A stretch of 64,000 nt of DNA from Lactobacillus huangpiensis (lineage in GTDB: Bacteria; Bacillota; Bacilli; Lactobacillales; Lactobacillaceae), in assembly GCF_019972815.1 (NCBI RefSeq), contig NZ_BPPA01000006.1, forward strand, positions 143,652-207,651. Reading direction: 5' to 3'. Shown here piece after piece: positions 1 through 8,785 of this stretch (positions within the stretch are counted from its first letter, which is position 1; each line of letters begins with the position of its first letter). The translations under genes and the position numbers were made by a program. A model generated the notes under the pieces. The model was not told where the DNA came from, ran no database searches, and saw only the letters and a program-made list of their open reading frames with translations.

Positions 1-160
1 CAATATGATGATCGTCTAAGTGATAACGACCACCAGTAGTTGTCATGCGCTTATTAATTTTTACTTGGTGCTTAAACTGTCTGCCAAAATACTTAAGAGA
101 AACTTCTGCCACCAGGTTCTGTAATTCTTCTTCAATCAGATTATCTGAAAACTTTGGCAT
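1..160 (-). CDS. SprT-like metalloprotease family protein, N-terminal part only
   Basis: The minus strand opens with ATG at 160 and reads MPKFSDNLIEEELQNLVAEV, then SLKYFGRQFKHQVKINKRMT and TTGGRYHLDDHHI, to the window edge. The run KYFG followed by a TTGGRY segment is typical of the start of SprT-like proteins, which carry an HExxH zinc site further on; that site lies outside the window and was not seen. A GAGG ribosome binding site stands about 9 bases upstream. The start lies inside the end of the glycosyltransferase gene (20-base overlap), so translation may be coupled to the polysaccharide cluster, although the functions look unrelated. Confidence 0.72.
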   Translation of the reverse strand, partial: MPKFSDNLIEEELQNLVAEVSLKYFGRQFKHQVKINKRMTTTGGRYHLDDHHI

Positions 161-839
161 ATAGTGCTGCCTCTTTTTTCGTTTTGATCCTGACTTTTAA
201 AGCCGTCACTATTTTTCTTTTCAGTGGCTTAGCTCCTTCCATCCATGTTCCGGTAAAAACATGGATGGTCTTTGACTGCGCAGAAGGATTACAAAGAACG
301 CCATCAGGATAAACATGTATGCCTTCCTGCAATTGCTGCTCCTTGTTATTAGGCTGAGCATTATACTTATTTTTTAAAATGTCAGACACCGATACAGTAT
401 TGACTCCCGCCAATTGGTCCTGCTTATCAAATGTAAAATCTCGGTCATCATAATAAGAAAGCATGTCTTTAATTAATGGATGACCTTTTTCAGCGCCAAA
501 GACTGCCGTAAAGGGATTTTCCTTATTTTCAAAACCGACAAAAGCTCTATTACCTAATAAATCATGCAAATCATCTAGCACCAAGACGTCAGTATCCATA
601 TAAATGCCGCCCATTTCATAGACTGCTTTAGCCCGGATATAGTCGGAAACAAATGCCCATTTTTTAGCTTGATAAGCCTGCTCGACATATTTATTTTCGT
701 GGATATCAAAATTTTGTTCGTTCCATTCGATTATTTGGTAGTCTTGCAAATGCTTTGTCCAAGTTTTCATGCAACGCTGAATATTTTTAGGCTTAGGGTT
801 GCCCCCCACCCATACATAGTGAATTATTTTGGGAATCAT
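141..839 (-). CDS. GT32-type glycosyltransferase (polysaccharide biosynthesis)
   Basis: This 232-residue protein begins IPKIIHYVWVGG and carries SDYIRAKAVYEMGGIYMDTD at residues 65-84. The DTD at 82-84 is the metal/nucleotide-sugar DXD motif of the sugar-binding-region family (OCH1/GT32 type). Such enzymes add a sugar to a lipid-linked repeat unit at the cytoplasmic face of the membrane. There is no signal peptide or membrane segment. AGAGGTTAAATT precedes the ATG. It follows the flippase by 3 bases and is the last polysaccharide gene of the run. The sugar donor and acceptor cannot be told from the sequence. Confidence 0.85.
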   Translation of the reverse strand: MIPKIIHYVWVGGNPKPKNIQRCMKTWTKHLQDYQIIEWNEQNFDIHENKYVEQAYQAKKWAFVSDYIRAKAVYEMGGIYMDTDVLVLDDLHDLLGNRAFVGFENKENPFTAVFGAEKGHPLIKDMLSYYDDRDFTFDKQDQLAGVNTVSVSDILKNKYNAQPNNKEQQLQEGIHVYPDGVLCNPSAQSKTIHVFTGTWMEGAKPLKRKIVTALKVRIKTKKEAALYAKVFR

Positions 840-842
840 AAT

Positions 843-2273
843 TTAACCTCTGGTAAAAAATTTCTTCAATAGCAAAATTATGTCTTGATTAAAGTCTAGT
901 TTCAACAAGAACATTAAAGCGATATACAAAACAAACATAATGATTGATTTGACTAGCATGTTAAGAAATGCTGATGAAAACATTTGTGGCAAAAGCATCC
1001 CCGCTGTCAAAACAATAATTGCAATTATAAAATATTTAGGAATTTCGCGAAAAGAATATTTAAAATCATAGCCATCACGAACAATCCATAGTCGTAAAAG
1101 CAAAACTATAAACTCGGTAATTAAAATTGCAATCATTGCTCCCGTTGCACCATAAAACTGATCCAAGAAATAGCTTAATACTACTTCTAAAATGGCTCCC
1201 ACTATAACGGGAATGGCATAATCTCGGTCTCGGTGGTTTGCAAGTGCAAATTGGTTAGCAAAAACTCCACCTGTTGGAATCATTATGATGGTCAAAGTGA
1301 AGAAGAACATCAAAGGCGTCATTGGGATAAATTTATGCCCAAAAAAGAAAGGCACAAATTCTTTAGTATTAGCCATAATAATAACTGCAAATAGTGTTCC
1401 CAGCATCACTGTCGCTTCCAAAGATTTTTTTAAAATAACCCGTTGTTCTTTTTTTCCTTCACCCGCCATTTTAGGCATAATTACTAAGGAAATACTAGTT
1501 ACAATTCCCAAAACCATATTGGAAATTCTTTGTGAATTGTCATAAAAAGCAACCTGAGTGGAATTCTGAAAAAGTCCTAAAATAGGCTTGTCAAGTGAAG
1601 TGTAAATCTGTGTTGCAATTTGCGGAATCAAGAGAGTGATGATTGCTTTAACAGTCGCACGGTATTGATAAAAGTGTTTGACAGGCCCACCTACATAACG
1701 GTGTATATCAAACCAAAAGACAAATGATCCCAACATAGTTGAAACCGACATAATCAACATATACTTCCAAAGATCACCAGGACTTTTAACCCATAATAAA
1801 ATCAAGATAACAGATACTAGTTTAACGGCAGTATTTTTTAAAACCACTCGGCCAAAATCAGCCAGTCCCTGAAAGAACCAGGAAATATCTACTTGTGCTG
1901 AAATAAGGTAAGGCACCATTAATAACAAATATTGACCGTACTTAATATGGAAAAAACTCGTTACAGCAATTACTAACGCAATTGTCACAAAACCAGCAAT
2001 AGCCTGAAAGTACCACAGACCCCAAAAAGCTTTGGTTAAATCCTGTTCACTACCGAAAGATCTAATCTGCGAAATTGTTCTCATACCAATATATGACACA
2101 GACAGTGTACAGAATATCATTAAGAACTGAACAATATTATTCACATTACTATAAATACCATATGTTTTAGGACCCAAAATTCTGGAAAGGTAAGGCACGG
2201 TTATTAACGGTACTAATACCAAAAATATTTGGTAAACCGCATTATATAGAATGTTTAAAAATGTTCTTTTCAC
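843..2273 (-). CDS. Polysaccharide flippase, Wzx-like (MATE/MOP superfamily)
   Basis: This is a 476-residue, very hydrophobic protein with about 12-14 predicted membrane segments. Its start (FLNILYNAVYQIFLVLVPLI followed by TVPYLSRILGPKTYGIYS) is typical of O-unit/capsule flippases. The family moves undecaprenyl-linked repeat units from the cytoplasmic to the outer face of the membrane. The start is GTG at 2273, served by a GAGGG site that overlaps the stop of the upstream gene. It lies 3 bases from both neighbours in a tight run with the glycerophosphotransferase and the GT32 enzyme. The exported polymer is unknown because the rest of the cluster lies upstream of, or outside, this run. Confidence 0.88.
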   Translation of the reverse strand: MKRTFLNILYNAVYQIFLVLVPLITVPYLSRILGPKTYGIYSNVNNIVQFLMIFCTLSVSYIGMRTISQIRSFGSEQDLTKAFWGLWYFQAIAGFVTIALVIAVTSFFHIKYGQYLLLMVPYLISAQVDISWFFQGLADFGRVVLKNTAVKLVSVILILLWVKSPGDLWKYMLIMSVSTMLGSFVFWFDIHRYVGGPVKHFYQYRATVKAIITLLIPQIATQIYTSLDKPILGLFQNSTQVAFYDNSQRISNMVLGIVTSISLVIMPKMAGEGKKEQRVILKKSLEATVMLGTLFAVIIMANTKEFVPFFFGHKFIPMTPLMFFFTLTIIMIPTGGVFANQFALANHRDRDYAIPVIVGAILEVVLSYFLDQFYGATGAMIAILITEFIVLLLRLWIVRDGYDFKYSFREIPKYFIIAIIVLTAGMLLPQMFSSAFLNMLVKSIIMFVLYIALMFLLKLDFNQDIILLLKKFFTRG

Positions 2274-2276
2274 AAT

Positions 2277-3419
2277 TTACCCTCTATTTTTTAACAACTT
2301 AAATACATTTTCACAATTTGAATCAGCCTGCACCTCATTAGTTAAATTTAGCCAGTAGTGCCGCTTTTGACTGAATTGATCAGGCATTACAAGTGCCTTA
2401 ATCAGCTCCTGCTGCGTTTTCACACATAGTCCAGGCACAATTTCTTCATAAGGACCCATTAAAAGTCCTCGCTTTTTTTCGTATTGCCTCAAATAATTGG
2501 TAATAAATATGATTGGTTTGTCAATGTTTAAATAATCAAAATAAATCGAAGAATAATCAGTAATTAAAAAGTCTGTATTACCTAAAATTTCATATAAATC
2601 AATATTAAGTTGATACAAATAGTCGTTATTGAGAAAGGCAATATTTGAAAAGCTGCTCCGAAGGTGTTTAAACAGGTTCATTTCATAGGGATGCAACTTT
2701 ACTATTAAAAACTGATGGTTCTTTTTTAAAGAATTATTCAGCTTCACAGCATCAAAATCAGGCAATGCAAAGAAATTACCATGCTCAACTTGCGTCATAA
2801 TTTGTCGATCATCCATTTCATAACGAAAAGTTGGCATGTATATTCCAATTTGAGCATCATTATCCTCAGCTTTGAATAAGTCAGTTAATAATTTCTTTTT
2901 ACTAATAGCAGGATTTTTCAAGGCATCAAGACGAGGAAACCCAGTTTTTCGATATTTGTTAGTTTCAATCGCGCAACAGGCACTCATTAGACTTTCGTAT
3001 AAATCACTGCTTGAGCAAACAACGTCAGCATTTTTTTGCCATAAATTAGCATTACGCTGATCAGTTTTGAGACTAGTATTATTAGCCATAAATCCCATGC
3101 GCTTGAGTGGAATACCATGCCAGAACTGAATATTGATTTGTCTAGCATGAACTTTAAATGGTTGGTGTGTCGTTAACACAAACTTTGCTGCACCGATTTG
3201 TCGCCAAGTTTTTAACGATAAATGTGAAGACGGCCATGGTTCAACGGTAATAACTTCATATTCAGGATGGTTTTTCTTCAAATATTTGCCAAATAAATAA
3301 CCATTTGAACCCGATCTACCTGCGCCATTAAGTATAACCACTTTATTATCTTGCACTGGTGTGAAACGAGCAATTAATTTCATTGCCACCAAATATAAAC
3401 GAAACAAAAAACTCTTCAT
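2277..3419 (-). CDS. CDP-glycerol:poly(glycerophosphate) glycerophosphotransferase family (TagB/TagF-like)
   Basis: The protein has 380 residues and family landmarks in order: FWHGIPLKRMG near 99-109, TGFPRLD at 159-165, YMPTFRY at 194-200, KLHP at 241-244 and TDYSSIYFDY at 287-296. These form the CDP-glycerol binding region of TagB/TagF enzymes, which transfer glycerol phosphate (in some members ribitol phosphate) to a lipid-linked acceptor. Here it probably decorates or extends a surface glycan exported by the adjacent flippase. It is shorter than full TagF polymerases, closer to a primase or decorating enzyme. GGGAAGT precedes the ATG. It is the first gene of the three-gene run, with no membrane segment beyond a hydrophobic N-terminus. 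Confidence 0.85.
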   Translation of the reverse strand: MKSFLFRLYLVAMKLIARFTPVQDNKVVILNGAGRSGSNGYLFGKYLKKNHPEYEVITVEPWPSSHLSLKTWRQIGAAKFVLTTHQPFKVHARQINIQFWHGIPLKRMGFMANNTSLKTDQRNANLWQKNADVVCSSSDLYESLMSACCAIETNKYRKTGFPRLDALKNPAISKKKLLTDLFKAEDNDAQIGIYMPTFRYEMDDRQIMTQVEHGNFFALPDFDAVKLNNSLKKNHQFLIVKLHPYEMNLFKHLRSSFSNIAFLNNDYLYQLNIDLYEILGNTDFLITDYSSIYFDYLNIDKPIIFITNYLRQYEKKRGLLMGPYEEIVPGLCVKTQQELIKALVMPDQFSQKRHYWLNLTNEVQADSNCENVFKLLKNRG

Positions 3420-3730
3420 TATTTAACTTCCCAATTTCTTACCTAGTATAAGGGTACAGAAAAAGCCTGAGAGAACTCAAGCTTTTTTACTTTATTTTTT
3501 AGTTTTTTAATGATTATGGTTTGTAAATAACTTTTTTTAGTTGTTGTTTTTCAATAATTTGCATTTGCTCATATAAAGAATCCACAATTAAAATAGAATT
3601 TTCTATGGACTTTAAAAAAGAAGCAAAAATACAGTATTAAAGAAAGTTTTAGTAATATATCAATATTTTTTACCTTTGGCGGACTGTATAAAAGTTGACA
3701 TATTGGGGCTTAATACAAAAGCATTGTTTT
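3420..3730. other. Gene-free stretch between polysaccharide genes and aldo/keto reductase
   Basis: Apart from the terminator at 3460-3488 this is AT-rich DNA. On the minus strand about 3510-3640 there is an open stretch of some 38 codons ending in a stop (reading SFLKSIENSILIVDSLYEQM and on). It has no start codon or ribosome binding site and may be the decayed end of a lost gene. Confidence 0.5.
3460..3488 (-). terminator. Hairpin terminator downstream of the aldo/keto reductase
   Basis: AAAAAGC and GCTTTTT flank a TGAG/CTCA stem with an AGAA loop and one mismatch. Read on the minus strand the hairpin is followed by a T run. It would end transcription coming from the aldo/keto reductase before the polysaccharide genes. 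Confidence 0.6.
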
Positions 3731-4579
3731 TTAAAATATTGCCAGAGGCTCTTTATGATCTGGTTTCGGATAAGCCTGTTCCAAAACTTGTAAATCTTCC
3801 TTTGTTAGCTCAATATCTAACGCCCTAAGATTAGATAATAAGTGCTTTGAACTACTACTTTTTGGTATCGCTAAAACATCTGGCTGTTGCATTACCCAAG
3901 CAAGTAAAATTTGATAAGGACTTGCCTTGTGTTTTTCAGCTACTTGTATGACCGCCTCATTTTTCATCATTGTGCTACCCATTTTAGGTCCTCGACCCAG
4001 TGGACTATAGGCAATCAATGGAATATGAAGTTCTCTTTGCCAAGGCAAAAGACTGAATTCAATTCCCCTAGTCTCCAAATTATACAAATCCTCATTAACA
4101 ACGCAGTTCTGACCATTTGGCACCTGCCAGAGTTCTTGCATATCATCGATATCGAAGTTTGATACGCCCCAAGACCGAATTAGTCCTTCATCTTGCAAAG
4201 ACTGCAATTCCGAAACGGTCTCCGCCAAAGGAACCATTCCGCGCCAATGATATAGATACAAATCTAAATAATCAGTTTGCAGCCTCTTAAGACTAGCTGC
4301 CAAACTTTGTCGCATTTTATGTGCAGAAGCATTTTGGGGCAATACTTTAGATATTAAAAAAATTTGTGATCTTTGATAAGGCTTTATTGCCTCACCAACT
4401 AGTTCTTCCGAATGACCATTGCCATACATCTCAGCCGTGTCAATCACTGTTAAGCCAGCATCAAGTCCTGAACGAATAGCTGTTATTTCTTCTTCTCTGA
4501 CTTCTGGGTCATCCCCCATTTCCCAAGTACCAATACCTAAAGCTGGCAGAACCTGATTATTGATAGTAACATTTTTCAT
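3731..4579 (-). CDS. Aldo/keto reductase
   Basis: This NADPH-dependent oxidoreductase of the AKR superfamily has 282 residues. The tetrad is visible as D47 and Y52 (DTAEMYGNG), K78 (ISKVLP) and H111 (LYHWRG), and the C-terminal cofactor region includes IPKSSS. I chose the start at 4579 because AAGGAGGT lies 7 bases before this ATG; the longer frame to 4618 adds 13 residues with no ribosome binding site. It is monocistronic and divergent from the CPBP gene. The substrate is unknown; such enzymes reduce small aldehydes or ketones. Confidence 0.9.
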   Translation of the reverse strand: MKNVTINNQVLPALGIGTWEMGDDPEVREEEITAIRSGLDAGLTVIDTAEMYGNGHSEELVGEAIKPYQRSQIFLISKVLPQNASAHKMRQSLAASLKRLQTDYLDLYLYHWRGMVPLAETVSELQSLQDEGLIRSWGVSNFDIDDMQELWQVPNGQNCVVNEDLYNLETRGIEFSLLPWQRELHIPLIAYSPLGRGPKMGSTMMKNEAVIQVAEKHKASPYQILLAWVMQQPDVLAIPKSSSSKHLLSNLRALDIELTKEDLQVLEQAYPKPDHKEPLAIF

Positions 4580-4686
4580 AAGCAACCTCCTTATGATTCT
4601 ATCTAAACTATTGTGCATATATGTATAATTATATAAGCGAAAATAAACAAAATTTTAATAGCATCCACTTATGGATTTTCCAATCT

Positions 4687-4845
4687 TGATATAATTAATT
4701 GTAACACATGTTCTACTAGTCTATATTTGGGGAAATTCGCCTTTAAGTTAAGGTATCAAAATCTCATTAAATAGTTACACAAAAATATCATGTTTTATTT
4801 TTCACAAGCTTGGGGATTGTATTTTTATGATTGGCAATATAAAAT
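4687..4845 (+). promoter_or_regulatory. Candidate promoters for the CPBP membrane protein gene
   Basis: Two possibilities are visible. A perfect extended -10 (TGATATAAT) lies at 4687-4695 and would give a leader of about 165 bases. Nearer the gene, TTGTAT at 4817-4822 and TAAAAT at 4840-4845 are 17 bases apart. Neither is proven. Confidence 0.35.
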
Positions 4846-4868
4846 CAAAAATAAAAAGGTGAATTTCA

Positions 4869-5609
4869 ATGACAAATAATTTAACAAATTCATTTCATTT
4901 ATCTGGCAAAAAATGGTTATTAATATTATTATCGAACATAATCGCATACTGCTGTTTGATAATGCCTGGTATACAAGTTCCAGACTATTTAGTTTTTGAT
5001 GAGAATCATCCCTCTTTAATAGCTGCTTGTTTTCAGCTATTAATTGTAACCATTTTTTTAGTAATTCAAATAATCGGTGTACAAATTGCTACTGGTAAAA
5101 GATGGCATCATTTATTTCATGTACCACATGCTAAAGAATGGCTTTGGATTCTTGTTTTCTTTATCTTTGCCTATTTCATATCTGTGTTATCAGGAACAAT
5201 TTCTCAAAAATTATTTGGTTCTGTTTCTGGCAATGCAGCTGCGGGATTGACTATGAAGACACCACATGTTTGGCCAATTTTTCTCTATCAACGTATAAGC
5301 AGCGCTATCCAAATATTGGGCGAAGAATTTTTAGCAATCATGCCTTTATTAGCTGTCACCCAGTTAGCTGATTCTTGTCATATGCCTCACCCTTTATTAT
5401 GGGGTAATATTGTTTCGGCTTTAATATTTGCACTACTGCACTTATCAACTTATGACTACAATCTGGGTTATGTCATATTAGGATTGGCATTTACACGTCT
5501 AGTTTTAAATTGGGCTTTCATCAAAACCCATAATATTTGGGTCAGCTTTTTAGTCCACTTCTTGTTTGATACAGTAGCTTTTCTAATTTTATTGTTAGCG
5601 ACAAAGTAG
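4869..5609 (+). CDS. CPBP-family intramembrane protease (Abi/CAAX-like)
   Basis: This 246-residue membrane protein has about six to seven hydrophobic segments. The family's conserved residues are present as GEEFLAIMPLL (E152, E153), FALLHLS (H191) and HFLFDT (H230, D234). CPBP proteins are glutamic intramembrane proteases; in lactic acid bacteria many serve in bacteriocin self-immunity or peptide maturation. The arginine usual in motif 1 (EExxxR) is absent. An AAAGGTG site precedes the ATG. It is a lone gene converging on the HAD gene, with no bacteriocin gene in sight, so a specific role cannot be assigned. Confidence 0.8.
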   Translation: MTNNLTNSFHLSGKKWLLILLSNIIAYCCLIMPGIQVPDYLVFDENHPSLIAACFQLLIVTIFLVIQIIGVQIATGKRWHHLFHVPHAKEWLWILVFFIFAYFISVLSGTISQKLFGSVSGNAAAGLTMKTPHVWPIFLYQRISSAIQILGEEFLAIMPLLAVTQLADSCHMPHPLLWGNIVSALIFALLHLSTYDYNLGYVILGLAFTRLVLNWAFIKTHNIWVSFLVHFLFDTVAFLILLLATK

Positions 5610-5617
5610 AAAATTAT

Positions 5618-6256
5618 TTAATTTCCTAAATATTTAAACAAATCGGTTGGTTTATATAGAATCATTTGTGCTTGATTGAACAGTTTTTCTTGAGCTTTTG
5701 AGCCCCATTTTGCCCAAGCAAAATTTACGTCGCTATTTATAGCGGTTTCCAAATCATAAGGTGAATCACCAACATACACGGTTGAACTGCTAGGTTTATT
5801 TAATTTTTTTAAAGCAAAATTAATTGGATCAGCATCAGGTTTATGCTTTTTAGTATCAGACGCATTTATAATACAGTCAAAATAAGTGTTTAAATCAAAT
5901 CTATTGAATTCACTGTCCATCTCATATTGATTTTTAGAAGTGACAACTCCAGTAGTATAACCAAGTTTTTTTAAGTCAGCTAATAAATTTTTGATGCCGG
6001 GGAAAACTTTTTCTTTATATTTCAAGGTAGCAACATTTTTAGCCCAGTCATTTAATAAAATTACTTTTTCTGCATCATTGGTCACGAATTTGGTTATTGC
6101 CTTTTCCCCAGTAATTCCTAAAATAAAATACAATTCAGAATCATCTTTTATGGTAATATTTTTAAGCTTTTTTAAAGTGATTTTTAAAGAGTCAATCATT
6201 ACACTAGCAGTATCTATCAAAGTGCTGTCTACATCAAATAAAATCGTATCAATCAT
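5618..6256 (-). CDS. HAD-superfamily hydrolase (phosphoglycolate phosphatase-like)
   Basis: The protein has 212 residues. Motif I is DVDSTLID (nucleophile D8, acid/base D10, with S in place of the usual G), motif II VVTSKN, motif III KHKPDADP and motif IV VYVGDSPYD. A helical cap insertion between motifs I and II gives the PGP/beta-PGM-like architecture. The family dephosphorylates small phosphorylated metabolites in the cytoplasm. AAAGGG precedes the ATG, and the gene follows the DeoR regulator by 2 bases, so the two are co-transcribed. This suggests it acts on a sugar phosphate sensed by that regulator. Confidence 0.85.
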   Translation of the reverse strand: MIDTILFDVDSTLIDTASVMIDSLKITLKKLKNITIKDDSELYFILGITGEKAITKFVTNDAEKVILLNDWAKNVATLKYKEKVFPGIKNLLADLKKLGYTTGVVTSKNQYEMDSEFNRFDLNTYFDCIINASDTKKHKPDADPINFALKKLNKPSSSTVYVGDSPYDLETAINSDVNFAWAKWGSKAQEKLFNQAQMILYKPTDLFKYLGN

Positions 6257-6258
6257 TA

Positions 6259-7032
6259 TTATCCCTTTGCTTTTAATATTTTTACTTGGTTCATGGTTAG
6301 AGCTTTTTCCAGTTTTTTAGGTAAAGTAACTGTTGTTATAAGTACATCAATGTCTTTTAAGTTAAAAACATGAAAATTATGAGTAGCATTAATTTTTTTA
6401 TGGTCTAACAATAAAACTAGTTGATCTGTTCTTTTCTTAATCTGTCTTTTATATTCTATGTCTTCATCATAAGAGTAAAAAACGCCTTGTTGAGTAATAC
6501 CGTCCGCACTTAGAAATGCCTTACTAAAATGGTAGTCAGTTAAATCAGAAAGTGCTTTAGTTCCAATCACACACCTTTTTTCTCTATCCAAATTACCACC
6601 CAAAAGTCTAACTTCACTGTCAGTTTGCCTTAGTAATTTATCCGCAATATCAATGGAGTTAGTAATTGTATACAGTGAATCGAATTGTTTTAAATACTGA
6701 GGTAAAAAACTAACTGTTGTTGATACATCTAAATACAAAAACTCTCTAGATTGGACCAGATGACTGGCCATTTTAGCTATACATTGCTTCTCGGTTTTTT
6801 CTTTATCCATTCTATCCAAGAAAACGCTTAATTTATTATAAGAGCTGGGTAAACTAAGACCTCCATAATTACGAACAGCCATATTATTATTAACCAATTT
6901 TATAATATCGCGTCTAGCAGTATCACGAGAACTACCTGTTAAATCAATAATCTCTTGCAGTGTTAATGAATTTTTTTCTTGCAAATTTAATAAAATAATA
7001 TCTAGCCTCTGTTTTTGATTGATGATAAACAC
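6259..7032 (-). CDS. DeoR-family transcriptional regulator
   Basis: The protein has 257 residues. It has an N-terminal winged helix (LTLQEIIDLTGSSRDTARRD at about 19-38, followed by NYGG) and a C-terminal sugar-phosphate isomerase-like sensor domain containing LDVSTT, RLLGG and SADGI. DeoR proteins usually repress sugar-catabolic genes and are released by a phosphorylated sugar. The start appears to be GTG at 7032; a G-rich GTAGG lies immediately before it at unusually short spacing, so the start is uncertain. It is directly followed by the HAD hydrolase. Confidence 0.88.
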   Translation of the reverse strand: MFIINQKQRLDIILLNLQEKNSLTLQEIIDLTGSSRDTARRDIIKLVNNNMAVRNYGGLSLPSSYNKLSVFLDRMDKEKTEKQCIAKMASHLVQSREFLYLDVSTTVSFLPQYLKQFDSLYTITNSIDIADKLLRQTDSEVRLLGGNLDREKRCVIGTKALSDLTDYHFSKAFLSADGITQQGVFYSYDEDIEYKRQIKKRTDQLVLLLDHKKINATHNFHVFNLKDIDVLITTVTLPKKLEKALTMNQVKILKAKG

Positions 7033-7289
7033 CTACATTCTGATAAGTCATTTTAATGTTATATTTGATATTAACTTATTCTGCCTTACAAGTAAATGAT
7101 TTTGAGACCTATTACTACAATTTTTAAACTAATATTCAACAATTTACTCAGTTAGAAGCTTGAATGACCACTTTACGGGCAGCCCAATATTTCTCACATG
7201 TCTACTATGGAATACAAAATGCTTTAACCTATAGCGATAAATTTTTAACACAATACCAAATTTGATTATGCGCATTAATTTTAAGTGCC
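7033..7289. other. Intergenic stretch between divergent DeoR and TetR genes
   Basis: No convincing gene is visible. A 33-codon ATG frame on the plus strand (7164-7265, beginning MTTLRAAQYF) has no ribosome binding site and is probably chance or a remnant. The DeoR promoter must lie here but no good consensus pair stands out. Confidence 0.45.
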
Positions 7290-7320
7290 TTGTTACTTAA
7301 TGTGATAATTGTTACAATTA
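7290..7320 (+). promoter_or_regulatory. TetR gene promoter with overlapping palindromic operator
   Basis: TTGTTA (7290-7295) and TACAAT (7313-7318) are 17 bases apart. A perfect inverted repeat, TAATTG-TTA-CAATTA (7306-7320), covers the -10 element. A palindrome of this size on the -10 of a tetR gene is the usual position for autorepression. Confidence 0.6.
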
Positions 7321-7375
7321 GACACAAACAGCCATTATTGAAATTTAAAGAATTGAGTTAAGGTGGGTGGCCAAA

Positions 7376-7960
7376 ATGAGCGGTAATGTTGAACAGAGAA
7401 TATTAACAGCTTTCTCACAATTATTAATTCACAATGGTTATCAAAGAACCACTACTAAAAAAATTGCTCAAGTCGCTCAAGTTAATGAAAGCACCTTGTT
7501 CAGACATTTTAAAGACAAACGTGGTATTTTGCAGCAACTGATATCCAAGTATCATGATGATATTCAAATGATTAATAAAAATTATCAGTTAGTTGGCGAT
7601 TTAGATAAGGATATTATGAATTTTTCCATTATATACCAAAATTTTATAAAGCAACATCTAGCTTTGTTTTTAACTGGTATTCGCGAATCTCAAAATTTGC
7701 CAGAACTGCAAACAGTGATTAAAAATCTTCTCGATTTAATCAGAAAAATTTTAGCTGAAAAGTTTGAACAAATGCAAAAAACAGGAGAAATTGCTCAAGA
7801 TATTGATAAAAATGTTGAAATTGATAATTTAGTCCTACTCAATTTAGGTCAAGCTATTATGCAGCATTCCTTTCCTAATTGTGTTTTTCAAACTCAGCCA
7901 CATGCTTTTGTACAAAATAATATTCGTGCCTACTCTCAACATTTAAAGCCTAAAAAATAA
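7376..7960 (+). CDS. TetR/AcrR-family transcriptional regulator
   Basis: The protein has 194 residues. An N-terminal helix-turn-helix is clear (TTKKIAQVAQVNESTLFRHF, shortly after the start), followed by an all-helical ligand domain. I take ATG at 7376 because AAGGTGG lies 9 bases upstream; the in-frame GTG at 7367 directly abuts that site and would have no spacing. TetR proteins repress efflux or stress genes and themselves. It is a single-gene unit ended by a strong terminator, so its other targets are probably elsewhere. The palindrome on its own -10 supports autoregulation. Confidence 0.88.
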   Translation: MSGNVEQRILTAFSQLLIHNGYQRTTTKKIAQVAQVNESTLFRHFKDKRGILQQLISKYHDDIQMINKNYQLVGDLDKDIMNFSIIYQNFIKQHLALFLTGIRESQNLPELQTVIKNLLDLIRKILAEKFEQMQKTGEIAQDIDKNVEIDNLVLLNLGQAIMQHSFPNCVFQTQPHAFVQNNIRAYSQHLKPKK

Positions 7961-7961
7961 T

Positions 7962-8000
7962 AAAACGACCAGGTGAATTCAATTCACCTGATCGTTTTTA
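7962..8000. terminator. Strong bidirectional terminator between convergent TetR and GntR genes
   Basis: AAAACGA pairs with TCGTTTT and CAGGTGAATT with AATTCACCTG, giving a long, nearly perfect stem with A and T runs on the two sides. It serves both convergent genes. Confidence 0.9.
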
Positions 8001-8026
8001 AATATTGGAAAGTTTTTTAAATACAA

Positions 8027-8785
8027 TTACTTTTTGTGGTTAAGATAAATATTGCTGTCATTTTTGGAGTCGATAGTATAAACCATTTTATCTCCTCTTA
8101 CCACATAATGAGAAAATTCTAGCGGTTGATCAAACTGATTATAAACAGTCTTGTTTACATCAAAAAGTGGTACTACATTAGTTAATGCCAGTAATCTAGC
8201 TTGTTCACTACTGGGTAAGATAGTGCTGATTTCGCGATATGAACTTGCTAAAGTTTCATGGTACTTATCTGCTAGGTATTGGTATAGTGAGATATCTTCC
8301 TGAATATTTGTAAGCAAATCTGGAAAGCGTTCAGCTGATAGCCAGGCTTCATCAATTGCCATAGGCTCATTTCCTGTTTGAGAAATTCTTTTAATATAAA
8401 CTAAATCTGCTGGCTCAGACAGTTGCAAAATCCTAGCAATTTGAGAATTTTGTAATATTTCTCTTTTTAAAATAATCTTTTTATTTGTTTTAGAGCGAGA
8501 CTCAGAAAATTCTGAGAAGCCTTCAATTTGTTCCAGTCTTCCCCTCAGCTTTTTGACATTGACATAGGAGCCTTTTCCTTGGATAGTAACTACTAGTCCT
8601 TCATCAGTCAATAATTTCAGAGCTTTACGCACTGTTATTCTGCTAACCTGATATTTTTGACACAAATATTGTTCACTCGGTAATTTTTCATCAGTTTTCA
8701 AAATGTTTTGCTGAATCTTTTGTTTGATATCTAAGTAGATTTTTTTGTAAAGTGGTACGCCAGCTATTGTTTTGACAGAATTCAT
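8027..8785 (-). CDS. GntR-family regulator, HutC type with UTRA domain
   Basis: The protein has 252 residues. The winged helix has the typical LPSEQYLCQKYQVSRITVRK segment (about residues 38-57) followed by GKGSYV; a UTRA ligand domain follows (ISQTGNEPMAIDEAWL, YQYLADKY). HutC-type members respond to small ligands such as sugar phosphates or amino-acid derivatives. I use ATG at 8785 with AAGGAA at good spacing; GTG at 8791 is the alternative. It is monocistronic. Members of this family control fructoselysine genes in Bacillus, so it is one candidate regulator of the nearby frl-opp operon; this is inference from proximity only. Confidence 0.88.
   Translation of the reverse strand: MNSVKTIAGVPLYKKIYLDIKQKIQQNILKTDEKLPSEQYLCQKYQVSRITVRKALKLLTDEGLVVTIQGKGSYVNVKKLRGRLEQIEGFSEFSESRSKTNKKIILKREILQNSQIARILQLSEPADLVYIKRISQTGNEPMAIDEAWLSAERFPDLLTNIQEDISLYQYLADKYHETLASSYREISTILPSSEQARLLALTNVVPLFDVNKTVYNQFDQPLEFSHYVVRGDKMVYTIDSKNDSNIYLNHKK

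Noticed and set aside
3510..3640. 38-codon open minus-strand stretch reading like a protein C-terminus
   Set aside because: There is no start codon or upstream continuation. It may be a gene remnant, but nothing identifies it.
7164..7265. 33-codon plus-strand frame starting MTTLRAAQYF
   Set aside because: It has no ribosome binding site and no recognisable family, and lies in an AT-rich spacer. I could not separate it from chance.
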